A stretch of 64,000 nucleotides of DNA from Myxococcales bacterium (GTDB lineage Bacteria; Myxococcota_A; Polyangia; Polyangiales; Polyangiaceae): contig JADJQX010000008.1 of assembly GCA_016712525.1 (NCBI GenBank), positions 1,178,001-1,242,000 of the forward strand. The letters are read 5' to 3'. Below the pieces are notes generated by a model that made no database searches, was not told the origin of the DNA, and saw only the letters and a program-made list of their open reading frames with translations. The position numbers were made by a program, and so were the translations under genes. Below are positions 1 to 10,800 of the stretch, piece after piece (within the stretch, counting starts at the first letter, position 1; each line of letters opens with the position of its first letter).

Positions 1-780
1 GGCAAGCTCTCGGAGGAAGAGGTCATCGGCATCCTCGTCGCGAGCGCGCAGAAGGCCCCCGAGGGCAAGCACAAGGCCGAGCTCGTCGAGCGTGTCATCC
101 GCTTCTCCCAGCGGGCCGCGCGCCACGCCATGGTCCCCCGGGTCGACGTCAAGTCGATCCCGATCGAGACGACGGGCAAAGAGGCCGTCAAAATCCTTAG
201 GGATCTCCAATACTCCCGCATCGTGCTCACCAAGGGGCGCTCGCTCGACGAGGTGGCCGGCTACCTCTACGCGAAGGACGTCTTCCTGAGCGAGTCGGGC
301 ATCGAGAACGTGCACCTCGACACGCTCCGCCGCGACGTGCTCTTCGTCCCCGAGCAGAAGGGCCTCCTCGACCTGCTGCGCGAGATGCAAAAGACCCAGA
401 TCCCGATCGCCGTTGTGGTCGACGAGTACGGGGGGTCGAGCGGCATCGTCACCTTGGAGGATCTCCTCGAGGAGATCGTCGGCGAGATCCGTGACGAGTT
501 CGACGAAGAGCCCGCGCGCATCTCGCGCGTCGGAGAGACGAACGCGTGGGACGTCGACGCGCGCGCCGCGATGGAGGAGCTTCGCGCCATCGGCATCGAG
601 GTCAAGGCCGACGTGGCCGCCGAAGCCGTGGGCAGCATCGTGCAGGAGCGCATCGGGCGCATCCCCCACACCGGCGACAAGACCGACCTCTGCCCCGGCG
701 TGACCGCCGAGGTGAGCGGCATGAGCCGAAGGCGCATCACGAGCGTCCGCATCCGCGTGCTCCCCGAGGGCGGGGCGTGA
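1..780 (+). CDS. HlyC/CorC (CNNM-like) CBS-domain transporter, C-terminal part
   Basis: The frame is open from the first base, so this is the 3' part (about 259 residues) of a gene that starts before the window. It shows a CBS pair beginning near the MVPRVDVKSIP segment. The family hallmark DEYGGSSGIVTLEDLLEEIV lies near residue 141, followed by an acidic stretch and a CorC_HlyC-type C-terminal domain. Members of this family have an N-terminal DUF21 membrane domain, which would lie outside the window, and are linked to Mg2+/Co2+ transport or membrane tolerance to divalent cations. The stop codon overlaps the GTG start of the next gene (GTGA), so the two are probably translationally coupled. 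The domain assignment is firm; the transported ion is not shown by the sequence. Confidence 0.9.
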   Translation, partial: GKLSEEEVIGILVASAQKAPEGKHKAELVERVIRFSQRAARHAMVPRVDVKSIPIETTGKEAVKILRDLQYSRIVLTKGRSLDEVAGYLYAKDVFLSESGIENVHLDTLRRDVLFVPEQKGLLDLLREMQKTQIPIAVVVDEYGGSSGIVTLEDLLEEIVGEIRDEFDEEPARISRVGETNAWDVDARAAMEELRAIGIEVKADVAAEAVGSIVQERIGRIPHTGDKTDLCPGVTAEVSGMSRRRITSVRIRVLPEGGA

Positions 781-3233
781 CCCAAGAGCCTGCGCCTCGG
801 CCAAGCTGGCTCCGGGTGCTCCAAGTGCTCGCCCTCGTGCTCGGCGTCGTGTCGCTCGTCGTGAGCTCGCGCCTCAGGCTCTCGGGAGACCTCACGGACC
901 TCTTCCCGAAGGGCCCCGAGGCCGAGGCGCTCGCGACCTTCACGCGCGCGTTCGGGGGCGGCGACGTGGGCCTCGTGCTCGTGCGCGGCACGTCCGCCGA
1001 CGAGGTGACACTCGTCGCCAAGGAGGTCTCGAAGCGCCTCGAAGGCAAAAAGACGGTCGCCCGCGTCGTGGCGAACATGCCGGAGGCGAAGCCCGTCGAC
1101 CCGACCCTCGCGTGGCTCCACGCCGGGCCGAGCGCACGCGCGGAGCTCGAGCGCGCCCTCTCCGACGAGGGCATGCGAAAACGCCTGCAGGATACACGTT
1201 CTCTCCTGCTCGCCCCGGCGGGCTCGGGCGACGCCGCGGAGCTCGTCCGAAAGGATCCGCTACGGCTCTCGATGATCCCGTGGGAGGGACGGGCCGAGCT
1301 CGCGGCGGGCGTCGTGGCCGACTCCGACGGCAGCTTCGTGGCCGACGGAGGCAAGGCACGGCTCGTGGTCCTCGAGCCCGTGGGTCGCGTCTTCGATCCG
1401 GACGCCGCCGAGGGGTTCGTGAAGGAGGTCGAGGGCGAGCTCGCTGCGGTGAGGGCCGCGCACCCGGGCACGACGCTCGATCTCACGGGGGGGCACGCCG
1501 TCGCGTACGCGACCGAGCGCATGATTCGTGAGGATCTCTACCTCAGCACGGCGCTCTCGTTCGTGCTCTCCGCGGTGATGTTCCTGGTCACGTTCCGCCG
1601 CGCGAGGGCGCTCGTGGCGGTGCTCCCTCCCCTCATGCTCGGCACGGCGTGGACCACGGCGGTGGCCGCCCTCGTCTACCCGAGGCTCTCGTCGCTCTCG
1701 GTCGCGTTCACGTCCGTCGTCGTCGGCGTCGGCGTCGATACCGGCGTGCACGTCTACGGCGCCCTCCTCGACGCGCGCAAGAAGGGGCACTCTCCGGCCG
1801 AGGCGGCGGAGATCGCGCGGAGATCGTCGGCGCGCCCCACGTTGACGGCGGCGCTCGTGGCGGCCCTCGCGTTCGGAGCGCTCGGCATCTCCGACATCGC
1901 CGCCCTCGGTCAGCTCGGCGTGCTCTCGGCCGTCGGTGAGGTCCTCACGGCGATCGCGATTTTGCTCTTTTCTCCCGACGTGGGCGCCTACCTCGAGAGA
2001 CATCCCCCGAAGCTCCCCAAGGCGCCGGCCTGGATCGGAGTGGCATCTTCACTCACACGCGGCCGCACCCGCGCGCGCGTCGCCATGGCGGCCCTCCCGG
2101 CCCTCGTTCTGGTGCTCGGCGTCGTGGGGTTGCCGCGTACGGGAGAGGCCGTCGTCGCGCTCCGCCCTTCGGCCCTCGCTCCGCTCCGCACGTCCGACGC
2201 CATCTACGGGCTCTTCGGGGGTAGGCCCAACCAGTGGGTGCTGCTCGCCCACGACCCGGACCTCCAGAAGGCCGCCGCCGAGGTCGACGCGGTCGCCGAG
2301 GCGCTCGAGCCGCTCGCGAAAGACGGGACGATCGACGGCTTCGACGCGATGACCACCTACGTGCCCTCGACGGCGACGCAGCGCGCGCGGCTCGCCGCAC
2401 GTGACGCCTTGAACCTGCCCGAACGGGCAAAGAAGCTCCGCGCCGCGCTCGACGCCGAGGGCTTCGACGCCGAGGCCTTCGGCGAGGCCATCGCGTCTTT
2501 CGAGCACCCCAAGAACGACACGATCACGATCCCCGAGGGCGACCGCGGGCCGCTCTCCATGGTCGTCGCGCGGCACGTCCAGAAGTACCAGGGCGAATAC
2601 TACGTCGCGGCGTACGTGCGCCCGAAGCCCGACGCGGAGAAGGAGCGGCGCCTCCGCGAGACCCTTCGCGGCGCATCGTCGCGCGTGGTCGTCACGGGGT
2701 TCGCGGCGCTCGAGGTCTCCCTCAAGAAGACCCTCGTGCACGATCTCCCCCGGATCGCCCTGCTCGCGACGGTGTTCGTCGGCCTCGCGCTCTTCGCGAC
2801 CTTGAAGAGCGTTAAGGGCGTCACCCTCGCGCTGCTCGCCCTCGTGACCGAGATCGTCATGGTGGGCGTGGCGATGCGCGCCCTCCACATCGGGTGGCAC
2901 GTCTACGACGCCCTCGTCCTCCCCGTGTTGCTCGGCATCACGCTCGACGAGGTGCTCTTCTTGCTCCACGCCGCCGAAGAGCGCGAAGGGACCGACGCCG
3001 GCGCAGGCCGCGACTTCGTCGACGAGGCCCTCGAGAAGCAGGCGCCGCTCTCGACGGCCACGGCGCTCACGACGGCCGCCGGGTTCGGGGCGCTCGTGGC
3101 GTGTCGCTTCGACGGGCTCTTCGATCTCGGCGCGGTCGGCGCGATCGGATCGGTCGCCGGCCTCGTGGCATCGCTCGTCATCGTGCCCGCGGGCCTCCGC
3201 TTGTGGCCGACACGGCCTGCGAAGCGCACCTGA
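777..3233 (+). CDS. MMPL/RND-superfamily exporter
   Basis: An 818-residue integral membrane protein with the two-fold repeat of RND/MMPL exporters. Each half has a first hydrophobic helix, a large extracytoplasmic domain and a block of helices. The intramembrane acidic segments are GVGVDTGVH in the first half and GITLDEVLF in the second. The family moves lipids or hydrophobic molecules across the inner membrane, for example hopanoid transporters. The substrate here cannot be told. The GTG start was chosen because it overlaps the upstream stop codon and is followed directly by a short cytoplasmic tail and the first helix; the frame extends further upstream but only inside the previous gene. 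Co-transcription with the CBS transporter is likely. Confidence 0.85.
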   Translation: MTQEPAPRPSWLRVLQVLALVLGVVSLVVSSRLRLSGDLTDLFPKGPEAEALATFTRAFGGGDVGLVLVRGTSADEVTLVAKEVSKRLEGKKTVARVVANMPEAKPVDPTLAWLHAGPSARAELERALSDEGMRKRLQDTRSLLLAPAGSGDAAELVRKDPLRLSMIPWEGRAELAAGVVADSDGSFVADGGKARLVVLEPVGRVFDPDAAEGFVKEVEGELAAVRAAHPGTTLDLTGGHAVAYATERMIREDLYLSTALSFVLSAVMFLVTFRRARALVAVLPPLMLGTAWTTAVAALVYPRLSSLSVAFTSVVVGVGVDTGVHVYGALLDARKKGHSPAEAAEIARRSSARPTLTAALVAALAFGALGISDIAALGQLGVLSAVGEVLTAIAILLFSPDVGAYLERHPPKLPKAPAWIGVASSLTRGRTRARVAMAALPALVLVLGVVGLPRTGEAVVALRPSALAPLRTSDAIYGLFGGRPNQWVLLAHDPDLQKAAAEVDAVAEALEPLAKDGTIDGFDAMTTYVPSTATQRARLAARDALNLPERAKKLRAALDAEGFDAEAFGEAIASFEHPKNDTITIPEGDRGPLSMVVARHVQKYQGEYYVAAYVRPKPDAEKERRLRETLRGASSRVVVTGFAALEVSLKKTLVHDLPRIALLATVFVGLALFATLKSVKGVTLALLALVTEIVMVGVAMRALHIGWHVYDALVLPVLLGITLDEVLFLLHAAEEREGTDAGAGRDFVDEALEKQAPLSTATALTTAAGFGALVACRFDGLFDLGAVGAIGSVAGLVASLVIVPAGLRLWPTRPAKRT

Positions 3234-3323
3234 GCACACACGCCGATTTCGCATTCGTATCGAGCACTTGACCGTCTTCCGAGTGCGGCTCGAGGGACCT
3301 CGCTGGCTCGTCGATTTTTTTGC

Positions 3324-3353
3324 GCAACGAACGGCGCGCACCTGCCGACGAGG
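3324..3353 (+). promoter_or_regulatory. leader motif shared with the two pilin cassettes
   Basis: The stretch containing GCAACGA followed by CCTGCCGACGAG closely resembles the leader preceding both Flp-pilin genes (32266-32294 and about 35090-35118). A weaker match (GAGGTTCGTC next to the ATG, against GCAGGTACGTC) follows just before the start at 3396. The second arm of the pilin hairpin is not conserved here. It could be a shared upstream regulatory sequence or a chance partial match. Confidence 0.3.
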
Positions 3354-3395
3354 GGGCATGCGTCGCACCGCGCGGCGCCTCCCACGAGGTTCGTC

Positions 3396-4844
3396 ATGCC
3401 GCGCTCGTCCAGAAACAAGGAACACTGCCCCACTCCGAGCATCGCCGCGCACGCGCGCTCCGTCTCGCTCCGCGCCATCGTCGGCACCCTGATGCTCGCC
3501 GGGGCGGTGCACTGCGCGGGCAGCCCTCGCGTCGTCGAGGACGAACCGCCTCCGAGCCCTCGCTTCGAGGTCGTGGAGGCCGACGCCGCTCCACCCGAGA
3601 CATGCCAGGGTCTCGCGTGCGACGTCGCGACGTGCCCCGAGGGCGAGGAGACGCGTGTCTCCGGGAAGGTCTACGCGCCGAACGGCACACTCCCCCTCGC
3701 CGGGGCGACCGTCTACGTCCCGAGCGGCGCGATCCCCGAGCTCCACGCCGGCGCGACGTGCGAGACGTGCGCGGACTGGTTGCCCGAGCGCCCCGTCGCG
3801 GTCGCCACCACGGCCGCCGACGGGTCCTTCGAGCTCCGCGGTGTGCCGGTCGGCACGGACGTCCCGCTGGTCGTCCAGGTCGGGAAATGGCGCCGCAAAG
3901 TGACCCTGCCCAAGGTCGAAGCGTGCACGGCCCACGTGCTCCCCCGAGAAGCCACACGTTTGCCGCGGAGCCGCGCCGAGGGAGACATGCCACGGATCGC
4001 CCTGACGACGGGCGTGTGCGACGACATCGGCTGCCTCTTGCCGAAGCTCGGGATCGATCCGAGCGAGATCGGTGTCCCGAACGACGGGGACCAGAAGCGC
4101 GTGCACGTGTACCGGGGCGCGATGGACGCGGCCGATGCCCCGCGCGGGTCGGCCCCATCGTCGACCCTCTGGAGCAGCGCGGCCTCGCTCTCGCGCTACG
4201 ACATGCTGCTCCTCTCGTGCGAGTGCGGGGAGCGCACCGAGAACAAGGGGCCCGCGGCCAACGAGGCCATGACCCGCTACCTCGAGGGGGGCGGCCGCAT
4301 CTTCACGACCGACTTCATGTACACCTTCTACCGAGACTCCCCCTCCGCCGAGCTGCGCCGCGCGATCGACGTACGCGGCGGAGGCCACGAGGGAGGCCGC
4401 CCGATGAGCATCGTGCCCGGGTCAGGCGGGGGAAAGGAGCTGTCGTCGTGGCTCAGGGCCGCCACCCCCCAGAGCCCCGAGACCGTCGAGGGCCGCGTCG
4501 ACTTCGAGAGCGTCTTCGAGAACATCGCCTCGGTCGATCCGAGCCGCGCCCGCGTATGGGCGGTCTCGCCGCGCCCGCTCGCGCCCACCTCTCCCCCGGG
4601 GCCGCGCATCGTCTCCGTCGACTTCCCGATCGGCAGGTCGGCCGGTGAGCAGTGCGGTCGCGCGGTGCACATCGACGCGCACGTGCACCAACCCAAGGCT
4701 GGAGATCGCGTGGGACCCGACTACCCGAAGACGTGCGGTTCGACGATGAGCACGAGCGAGGCGGCCCTCGCCTTCTTCCTCTTCCACCTCGCCGACTGCG
4801 TGGTGCCCCCTACGGCGAGGCCCGGCGTGCCTCCGCAGCGATGA
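3396..4844 (+). CDS. secreted protein with carboxypeptidase-regulatory-like domain
   Basis: A 482-residue protein with an N-terminal hydrophobic segment ending LMLAGAVHCAGS. The cysteine looks lipobox-like, but His at -1 is not canonical, so either secretion or lipidation is possible. A Pro/Glu-rich linker and a cysteine-rich patch follow (CQGLACDVATC). Next comes a carboxypeptidase regulatory-like beta-sandwich (SGKVYAPNG, ADGSFELRGVP) at about residues 85-180. The C-terminal half includes LSRYDMLLLSCECGE and YLEGGGRIFTTDF, reminiscent of glutamine-amidotransferase-like folds in surface proteins of this group. No catalytic triad could be assigned. The ATG was chosen because it immediately precedes the signal-like segment. 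The gene ends at a strong convergent terminator. Function unknown. Confidence 0.75.
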   Translation: MPRSSRNKEHCPTPSIAAHARSVSLRAIVGTLMLAGAVHCAGSPRVVEDEPPPSPRFEVVEADAAPPETCQGLACDVATCPEGEETRVSGKVYAPNGTLPLAGATVYVPSGAIPELHAGATCETCADWLPERPVAVATTAADGSFELRGVPVGTDVPLVVQVGKWRRKVTLPKVEACTAHVLPREATRLPRSRAEGDMPRIALTTGVCDDIGCLLPKLGIDPSEIGVPNDGDQKRVHVYRGAMDAADAPRGSAPSSTLWSSAASLSRYDMLLLSCECGERTENKGPAANEAMTRYLEGGGRIFTTDFMYTFYRDSPSAELRRAIDVRGGGHEGGRPMSIVPGSGGGKELSSWLRAATPQSPETVEGRVDFESVFENIASVDPSRARVWAVSPRPLAPTSPPGPRIVSVDFPIGRSAGEQCGRAVHIDAHVHQPKAGDRVGPDYPKTCGSTMSTSEAALAFFLFHLADCVVPPTARPGVPPQR

Positions 4845-4853
4845 AAATGAAAC

Positions 4854-4882
4854 GAGGCCCCCGAGCGATTGCCGGGGGCCTC
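4854..4882. terminator. bidirectional hairpin terminator
   Basis: A perfect 10-bp inverted repeat, GAGGCCCCCG and CGGGGGCCTC, with a 9-nt loop. It lies between two convergent genes ending at 4844 and 4915. There is no clear U-tract on either side, so it may act with Rho or as a bidirectional hairpin. Confidence 0.65.
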
Positions 4883-4914
4883 TCGTGCGAAGGCGCGCGC
4901 CGCGGGGGTTCGGC

Positions 4915-7701
4915 TCAGGGCACGAAGCGCCGGCGACCGATTTTGTTCTTCTCGGCCTCGACCTTCGCGCGCGCCACCACGTCGTCCACGCGGAAGGCGA
5001 GGTCCACCGTCTGGTTTTTCACATAAAGATCATAGAGATCCGAGTAGTGCGGCGAAGCCGGGTCGAACACCTGGCCCCCGGGGATCACGTTGCGCGCGAC
5101 GGGCCCCTTCTCGGGATCCATCATGGCGACGAAGCGGATCGTCGCGCCGGAGCCGTACGAGTAGTCGTCGTCCTCGATGCCGTGGCTCGCGACGTCGACC
5201 GTGCCGTCCCCGCCGTGGCGCCCTACCTTCTTCAAGGAGAGCGACTCGAGCGGGAGGAAGAACTGCGGAGAGAGCGTGTGCATCTTGCCCCAGCGCCACG
5301 TCGAGGGATCTCCCTGGCCCATCATGACGGCGATGGCGTCGATGGCCGACTGCGCAAGAGTCATCTGCTTCGTCTCGACGGGCACCGTCTTCAGGTTGTC
5401 GAACGCGGCCTCCTTCGTCTTGAGCGTCGCCGGGCTCGTGAGGATCGTGGCGAGGAGCTTCAGCGTCGGCGCGCGCGACAGGGTCACGCCGAGCTCGGCC
5501 GCCTCGTCACCGAAGGTGTTCTGCGCGAGCTTCGTGGCGAAGACGGCCATGAGCGCGGTGGCCTTGGAGTCTTCGATTTGTTTCGGCGTCGCGCCCTCCT
5601 CGGTGCCGGCGGCCGTGTCGAGAGACCACGCCTCGACGAGGCGTTTCGCGTCGGCGAGGTACGCCTTCACGGCCGGCGAGGCCGACGTGAGCATGGGCGC
5701 GAGATCGGGGTGCGTGCCCGGAGTGGCGGCCTCGGCCGCGAGCGCGTCGATCGCCGAGACGAACGCGGGGCGGAACGCCTTGCCCCAGTCGGAGATCGCG
5801 TCGGCCTGGATTTGCGCCATTTGGTCGCGATCGAGCTTCTTCCCGTCGGCGAGGGCGTCCTTGATGCGCGTCGTGATGCGGCTCACGCGCGTACCGGGAT
5901 CGTAGTCGGAGCCCATGTAGAGCGGGAACCCACCGACCTCGGGCTCGTTGCCGGGGTCGTTGTCCTTCGTGACGCCCACCGGGTCGGCGTTCGCCGTCAC
6001 CAGGTAGCCCTTCGCGGGGTTCTTCGCGTGCGGCAAGACCTTCGGATCGAAGAAGCCGTCCCACTCGGCCGAGCCGTCGCCAGGAAGGATTTTCCAGGCC
6101 TTCGTGCCCTTCGGCCGGCGGGGCACACGAATGGTCTGCGTCCACGCGATGTTGCCCGTGTCGTCGGCGAGGACCCAGTTCTGACCACCGTGGGTGAAGT
6201 TCGCCTCGAGGGCCTTCTGCGCCTCGTCCACGTTCTTCGCGCGGTTCAAGAGCAAGATCGCCTTGAGCAGCGGCCCGGGCTGGTGGCCCGTGTAGCGCAC
6301 CGACAGCTCCTCCGATTTCAGCGGATCGAGCACACGCGAGCCGATGCGCGGAAGGATCGGGCCGTGGTGAGGCACGTCGTAGAAAGTGACCTTCACGTCG
6401 GTGCCCGGCCGGCCCATCGACGAGACCTTGAACGTCTCTTCGCGGGGAGTGAGCTTCACCTGGCCGCCCTTGAAGGTCACGCACTGCCCGCCGCCCGCGG
6501 TGCATGGCACCACCGCCTCGCGGTACACGTCGGTCACGTCGATGTAGCTGACGGTGCTACCCCACCCCACGTTGCGGTTCATCCCGAGCGTGACGAGCGG
6601 GATGCCCGGGAACTGCGCTCCCATGACGTCGAGGCCGTCTTTCGTGGACAGGTGCGACAGGTAGAAGATCGCCGGGTTCGAAAGCGAGAGGTGCGTGTCG
6701 TTGGCGACCATCGCGCGCCCCGTGGTCGACGCCTTGCCGGAGACGACCCAGTTGTTCGAGCCACGATCGGGGTCGTTCTTCTTGTCGATGCCGACGCCCT
6801 CGAGCGCCGCGAGCGCGCCCTTCATGGTGCTCATCTTGGGTCGCGCGGCCTTGGATTTCATGGGCTTTCCGAGCGCCGTCGCGCCGGGCACCTCGTTCCA
6901 CCCGTCGACCGTGGTGGTCGGGTCGAACGGCAATGACCGCCAGTAGTCCTCGGCGAAGCCGACACGTGCCGCCTTCTGCGGGTCGGCGTTGCCGACGAGC
7001 TTGTCGGCCTCGGCCTTGTCCCACGTGCTGCGCTCGATGTCGCTCGTCGCGTTGAACGAGAGCTGGAACGCTTGGAGCTCGCCGAGCACGAGCGAGTCGA
7101 CCTCGGTCCAGGCCTTCACGCTGGGGACGAGGTAGTACGTCTCGAGGCCACCCTTCGGCAGCGCGTACTTCCCCTGACGGAGCGCGTTTTGCCACGCGTT
7201 CACGCCCGCCGAGAAGCTCGTCAAGATGGCCTTGAGGCGCTTGTCCTCCGGGTCGGTCGACTCGCTGATCTGCTTCCACGCGGCCTCGGCCGTGGCGCGG
7301 AGGTGGTGCGTGCGGTAGCGCATGTCGCTCACGAGGGCGAGCTCGTTGAAGTCGCCCACGATCTCGGCGAGCGTGCCCGAGGCCTGCCGCCGCCCGAAGT
7401 CCATCTCGAGCCAGCGATCTTGCGCCATCATGAAGCCCTGGGCGTAGGCCGCGTCGGGGATGTTGTCGGCGTAGATGTGCGGGATGCCCGCGTCGTCGCG
7501 GACTACGTCGACAGGGGCCGAGAGCCCCTCGCCCTTCAGCTCTTCGGCGATGGGCAGGGCGGCGAGCGGGTCGACCGGCGTGGGCACGGCGTTGTCGCCG
7601 ACGGACGCGTCGACCGGAGGCACCGGGTTCGCGGGGTTGTCGTCGCCCGTGCAGGCGGCGAGGATCGCAAGGGCAAAGACAGGCAAGAGGGCTCTTCGCA
7701 T
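4915..7701 (-). CDS. penicillin acylase family (Ntn-hydrolase) lipoprotein
   Basis: A 928-residue protein with a lipoprotein signal (lipobox LAAC, Cys17) and then a Pro/Asp-rich linker. The A-chain starts with the typical VDVVRDDAGIPHIYADN and GFMMAQDRWLEMD motifs. The maturation site GSNNWVVSG places the N-terminal nucleophile at Ser315. Asn-containing oxyanion motifs and a HHGPI/P segment follow. Family members are self-cleaving periplasmic amidases acting on penicillins, acyl-homoserine lactones or cyclic lipopeptides; length and layout match the family. The lipobox suggests attachment to a membrane instead of free periplasmic location. Transcription runs away from mfd, so the 164-bp gap at 7702-7865 holds the divergent promoters. 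The substrate (for example quorum signals) is not inferable. Confidence 0.88.
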   Translation of the reverse strand: MRRALLPVFALAILAACTGDDNPANPVPPVDASVGDNAVPTPVDPLAALPIAEELKGEGLSAPVDVVRDDAGIPHIYADNIPDAAYAQGFMMAQDRWLEMDFGRRQASGTLAEIVGDFNELALVSDMRYRTHHLRATAEAAWKQISESTDPEDKRLKAILTSFSAGVNAWQNALRQGKYALPKGGLETYYLVPSVKAWTEVDSLVLGELQAFQLSFNATSDIERSTWDKAEADKLVGNADPQKAARVGFAEDYWRSLPFDPTTTVDGWNEVPGATALGKPMKSKAARPKMSTMKGALAALEGVGIDKKNDPDRGSNNWVVSGKASTTGRAMVANDTHLSLSNPAIFYLSHLSTKDGLDVMGAQFPGIPLVTLGMNRNVGWGSTVSYIDVTDVYREAVVPCTAGGGQCVTFKGGQVKLTPREETFKVSSMGRPGTDVKVTFYDVPHHGPILPRIGSRVLDPLKSEELSVRYTGHQPGPLLKAILLLNRAKNVDEAQKALEANFTHGGQNWVLADDTGNIAWTQTIRVPRRPKGTKAWKILPGDGSAEWDGFFDPKVLPHAKNPAKGYLVTANADPVGVTKDNDPGNEPEVGGFPLYMGSDYDPGTRVSRITTRIKDALADGKKLDRDQMAQIQADAISDWGKAFRPAFVSAIDALAAEAATPGTHPDLAPMLTSASPAVKAYLADAKRLVEAWSLDTAAGTEEGATPKQIEDSKATALMAVFATKLAQNTFGDEAAELGVTLSRAPTLKLLATILTSPATLKTKEAAFDNLKTVPVETKQMTLAQSAIDAIAVMMGQGDPSTWRWGKMHTLSPQFFLPLESLSLKKVGRHGGDGTVDVASHGIEDDDYSYGSGATIRFVAMMDPEKGPVARNVIPGGQVFDPASPHYSDLYDLYVKNQTVDLAFRVDDVVARAKVEAEKNKIGRRRFVP

Positions 7702-7865
7702 GCGAGGACCATATCGGGCACGCCGGGTTCGTCAATCACGCGACGCGTCGGCGGAGAACGCACGTTTGCCTGGTGGGCAGGCGCCGCGAGCCGAGCCGTT
7801 CGCGATCCTTGCCGCACCGCGTCCGGCGGGCTTGCTCGGGGCCCCGACCCGCGCGAAAAGGGGGC

Positions 7866-10800
7866 GTGATTTCCCGCGAGAGCGACGACGGCGACCTCGA
7901 CCTCCTGACCGCACCGATGCGCGACGCCTTCGGCGACGATCCCGAGGCCCTCCTTCGCCGCGATCCGAACCTCGACGATCCGCTGCCGTCGCTGGTGCCG
8001 GAGACGGGCATGACGTCGCTCGCGGCCATCGCGCGGGCCTCCGCGTCCCTGCCTCGGGTCGACGTCACGCTCGCCCGAGGCTCGTCGGCGGCGGCCATCG
8101 CCGTGACGCTGCTCGAGGCCACGAAGCGGCCCGTCGTGGTGGTCTCCCAAGGCGCTGACGAGTCGCGTCAAATGCGCGACGACATTGAGTTTTTTTCGAG
8201 CGGTGGCGAGCCGGTGAGCGTGCTCGTGCTCACGCCGCCGGAGGTCTCGCCGTACGCCGAGGTGAGCCCCGATCGCCGAGGCGAGACGGCCCGAGTGGCG
8301 ACCCTCGCGCACCTCGCGCGCACGACCGCACGCACCATCGTGTGTGTCGCTGCGCCTCAGCTCGTGCGCAAGGTCGTCCCTCGCGACGCGCTCCGCGCGC
8401 ACACGCAGCGGGTCGTCTACGGGGAGGTGCTCGACCGCGAGGCCCTCCTGCGCGCCCTGTCCGAGGCGGGGTACCTCCGCGTGCCGCTCGTCGAGGATCC
8501 GGGCACGTTCGCGGTCCGAGGCTCCCTCGTCGACGTGTGGCCGCCGGTGGCCCAAGGCGGAGATTTTTCGCGCGACGAGCCCGTTCGCATCGAGCTCGAC
8601 GACGAGCTCGTCGTCGGCCTCAAGCGCTTCGATCCCCACGACCAGCGCACGAGCAAGGACGCGGACCTCGATGAGCTCTGGCTCCCCCCGGCGCGCGAGG
8701 CGATCTTCACGCCGGCGAACGTCGCGCGCGCGAAGGCCCGTATCCTCGACCTCGCCGACACCCATGACGTGCCCACGGTGAAGGCTCGTGGCCTCGCCGA
8801 CGACGTCGCCACGGGGCGCGCGTTCTTCGGGGCCGACGGCTACCTCCCCACCTACTACGCCTCGCTCGACGACCCGCTCGGCCATCTCCCGGCGGACGCG
8901 ACCGTGGTGCTCGACGACCCCGAGGCGGTCGTCGCCAGCGTACGAGACGCCCTCTTTCGCGCCACCGAGGACGAGCGGGCCTGCGCGAGCCCCATCAAGC
9001 TGCCCCTCGACGCCTTCTTCACGAGCGACGCCCACCTCGCGACCGAGCTCGGGGCCCGCCGCATCGTCACCGTCGGAAAGACCCTCGTGCGCGGCACCGA
9101 GGCGCCGGGGCTCTCGGCCTACGAGGTGACCCAGGAGCCCTTCGCCCACGGCTCCCTCGACCTCGACGACCTCAAGTCGGCCATGCAGCGGGCGCGCGCC
9201 GCGAAGGGCAAAGGCGCGGGCCTTGTGCCGCTCACCCGGCGAATCGCCCACTTTCGCGAGGCCGGGCTCCGCGTGTTGCTCTCGGCGCGCACGCTCACCC
9301 AAGCCGAGCGCATCGCGAGCCTCCTCTCGCACAAGTCGATAACATGCAAACTGCATACGTCTCCCGTGGAGGTGCTCGGGGCCCAGGCCCCGGGTCGCGG
9401 CGAGACCGACGTCGAGATCGTGCCGAGCCCGCTCACGCGCGGGGTGATCCTCCCGGCCGACGGGCTCGCCGTGATCACCGAAGAGGAGGTGTTCGGAGGG
9501 CGCGCGCACAAAAAGCGGGAGCGGAAGAACAAGGACACGACGCGCCCCTTCCTGGAGGACCTTCGGAGCCTCTCGGTCGGCGATCTCGTGGTCCACGTGG
9601 AGCACGGCGTCGGGCGCTACCTCGGCCTCGTGCACAAGCCCGTGGGCGGACACCTCGTCGATCTCCTCGTCGTCGAGTACGCCGGCAAGGACAAGCTCTA
9701 TCTCCCCGTCTACCGCCTGAACCAGGTGCAGAAGCTCTCCGGCGGCGAGGGCGAGTCGACCAAGCTCGACAGGCTCGGCGGCTCCACGTTCTCGAAGACG
9801 AAGGCCCGCGTGCGCAAAGAGGTGCGCCAAATGGCCGACGAGCTCCTCCGCCTCTACGCCGAACGGAAGGCCCAGCTCGGCACCGCGCTCGCCCCGGTCG
9901 ACGACGAGTACCGCGCGTTCGAGGCGACGTTCCCGTTCGAGGAGACCCCGGACCAGGCGCGCGCGATCGACGACGTGAACCGCGATCTCGAGGCGCCGCG
10001 CCCCATGGATCGCCTCGTGTGTGGAGACGTAGGTTTCGGGAAGACCGAGGTGGCCATCCGCGCTGCCTTCCGCGTGGCCATGTCGGGCCGCCAGGTGTGC
10101 GTGCTCTGCCCCACGACGGTGCTCGCGCAGCAGCACTTCCGCACCTTCGAGGCGCGCCTCTCGGGCTACCCCATCACCGTCAAATGCCTGTCGCGGTTCC
10201 AGTCGAAGCGCGAGCAGGACGAGATCCTCAAGGCGACCAAAGAGGGGAAGGTCGACGTGCTCGTCGGCACCCATCGCCTCCTCTCGAAAGACCTTCATTT
10301 CAAGGCTCTCGGCCTCCTCGTGGTGGACGAGGAGCAGCGCTTCGGGGTCACCCACAAAGAGCGCATCAAGCAGATGCGCTCCACGGTCGACGTGCTCACG
10401 CTGAGCGCGACGCCGATCCCGCGCACGCTCCAGATGGCCGTGGGAGGTCTCCGCGATCTGTCGCTCATCGCCACGCCCCCCGCCGACCGCCGGAGCGTGC
10501 GCACGATCGTGACCCGGTTCGATCCGCAGGTGCTGCGCGAGGCCGTGACCCGCGAGCTGTCGCGCGGAGGCCAGGTCTTCTTCGTGCACAACCGCATCGA
10601 GGGCCTCTACGAGCGAGCGCAACGGCTCACCGAGCTCGTCCCGAACGCACGCATCGCCGTCGCTCACGGGCAGCTCGCGAAGACGAAGCGCCGCACCGAG
10701 ACGGGCGAGAGCGAGGCCGAGACGAACCTCGAGCGCACCATGCTCGACTTCGTCGACGGCCGGTACGACGTGCTCTGCGCCACGGCCATCGTCGAGAGCG

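Noticed and set aside
546..776. Longer N-terminus for the MMPL exporter
   Set aside because: The upstream frame overlaps the CBS-transporter coding sequence and gives only Arg-rich low-complexity residues before the first helix.
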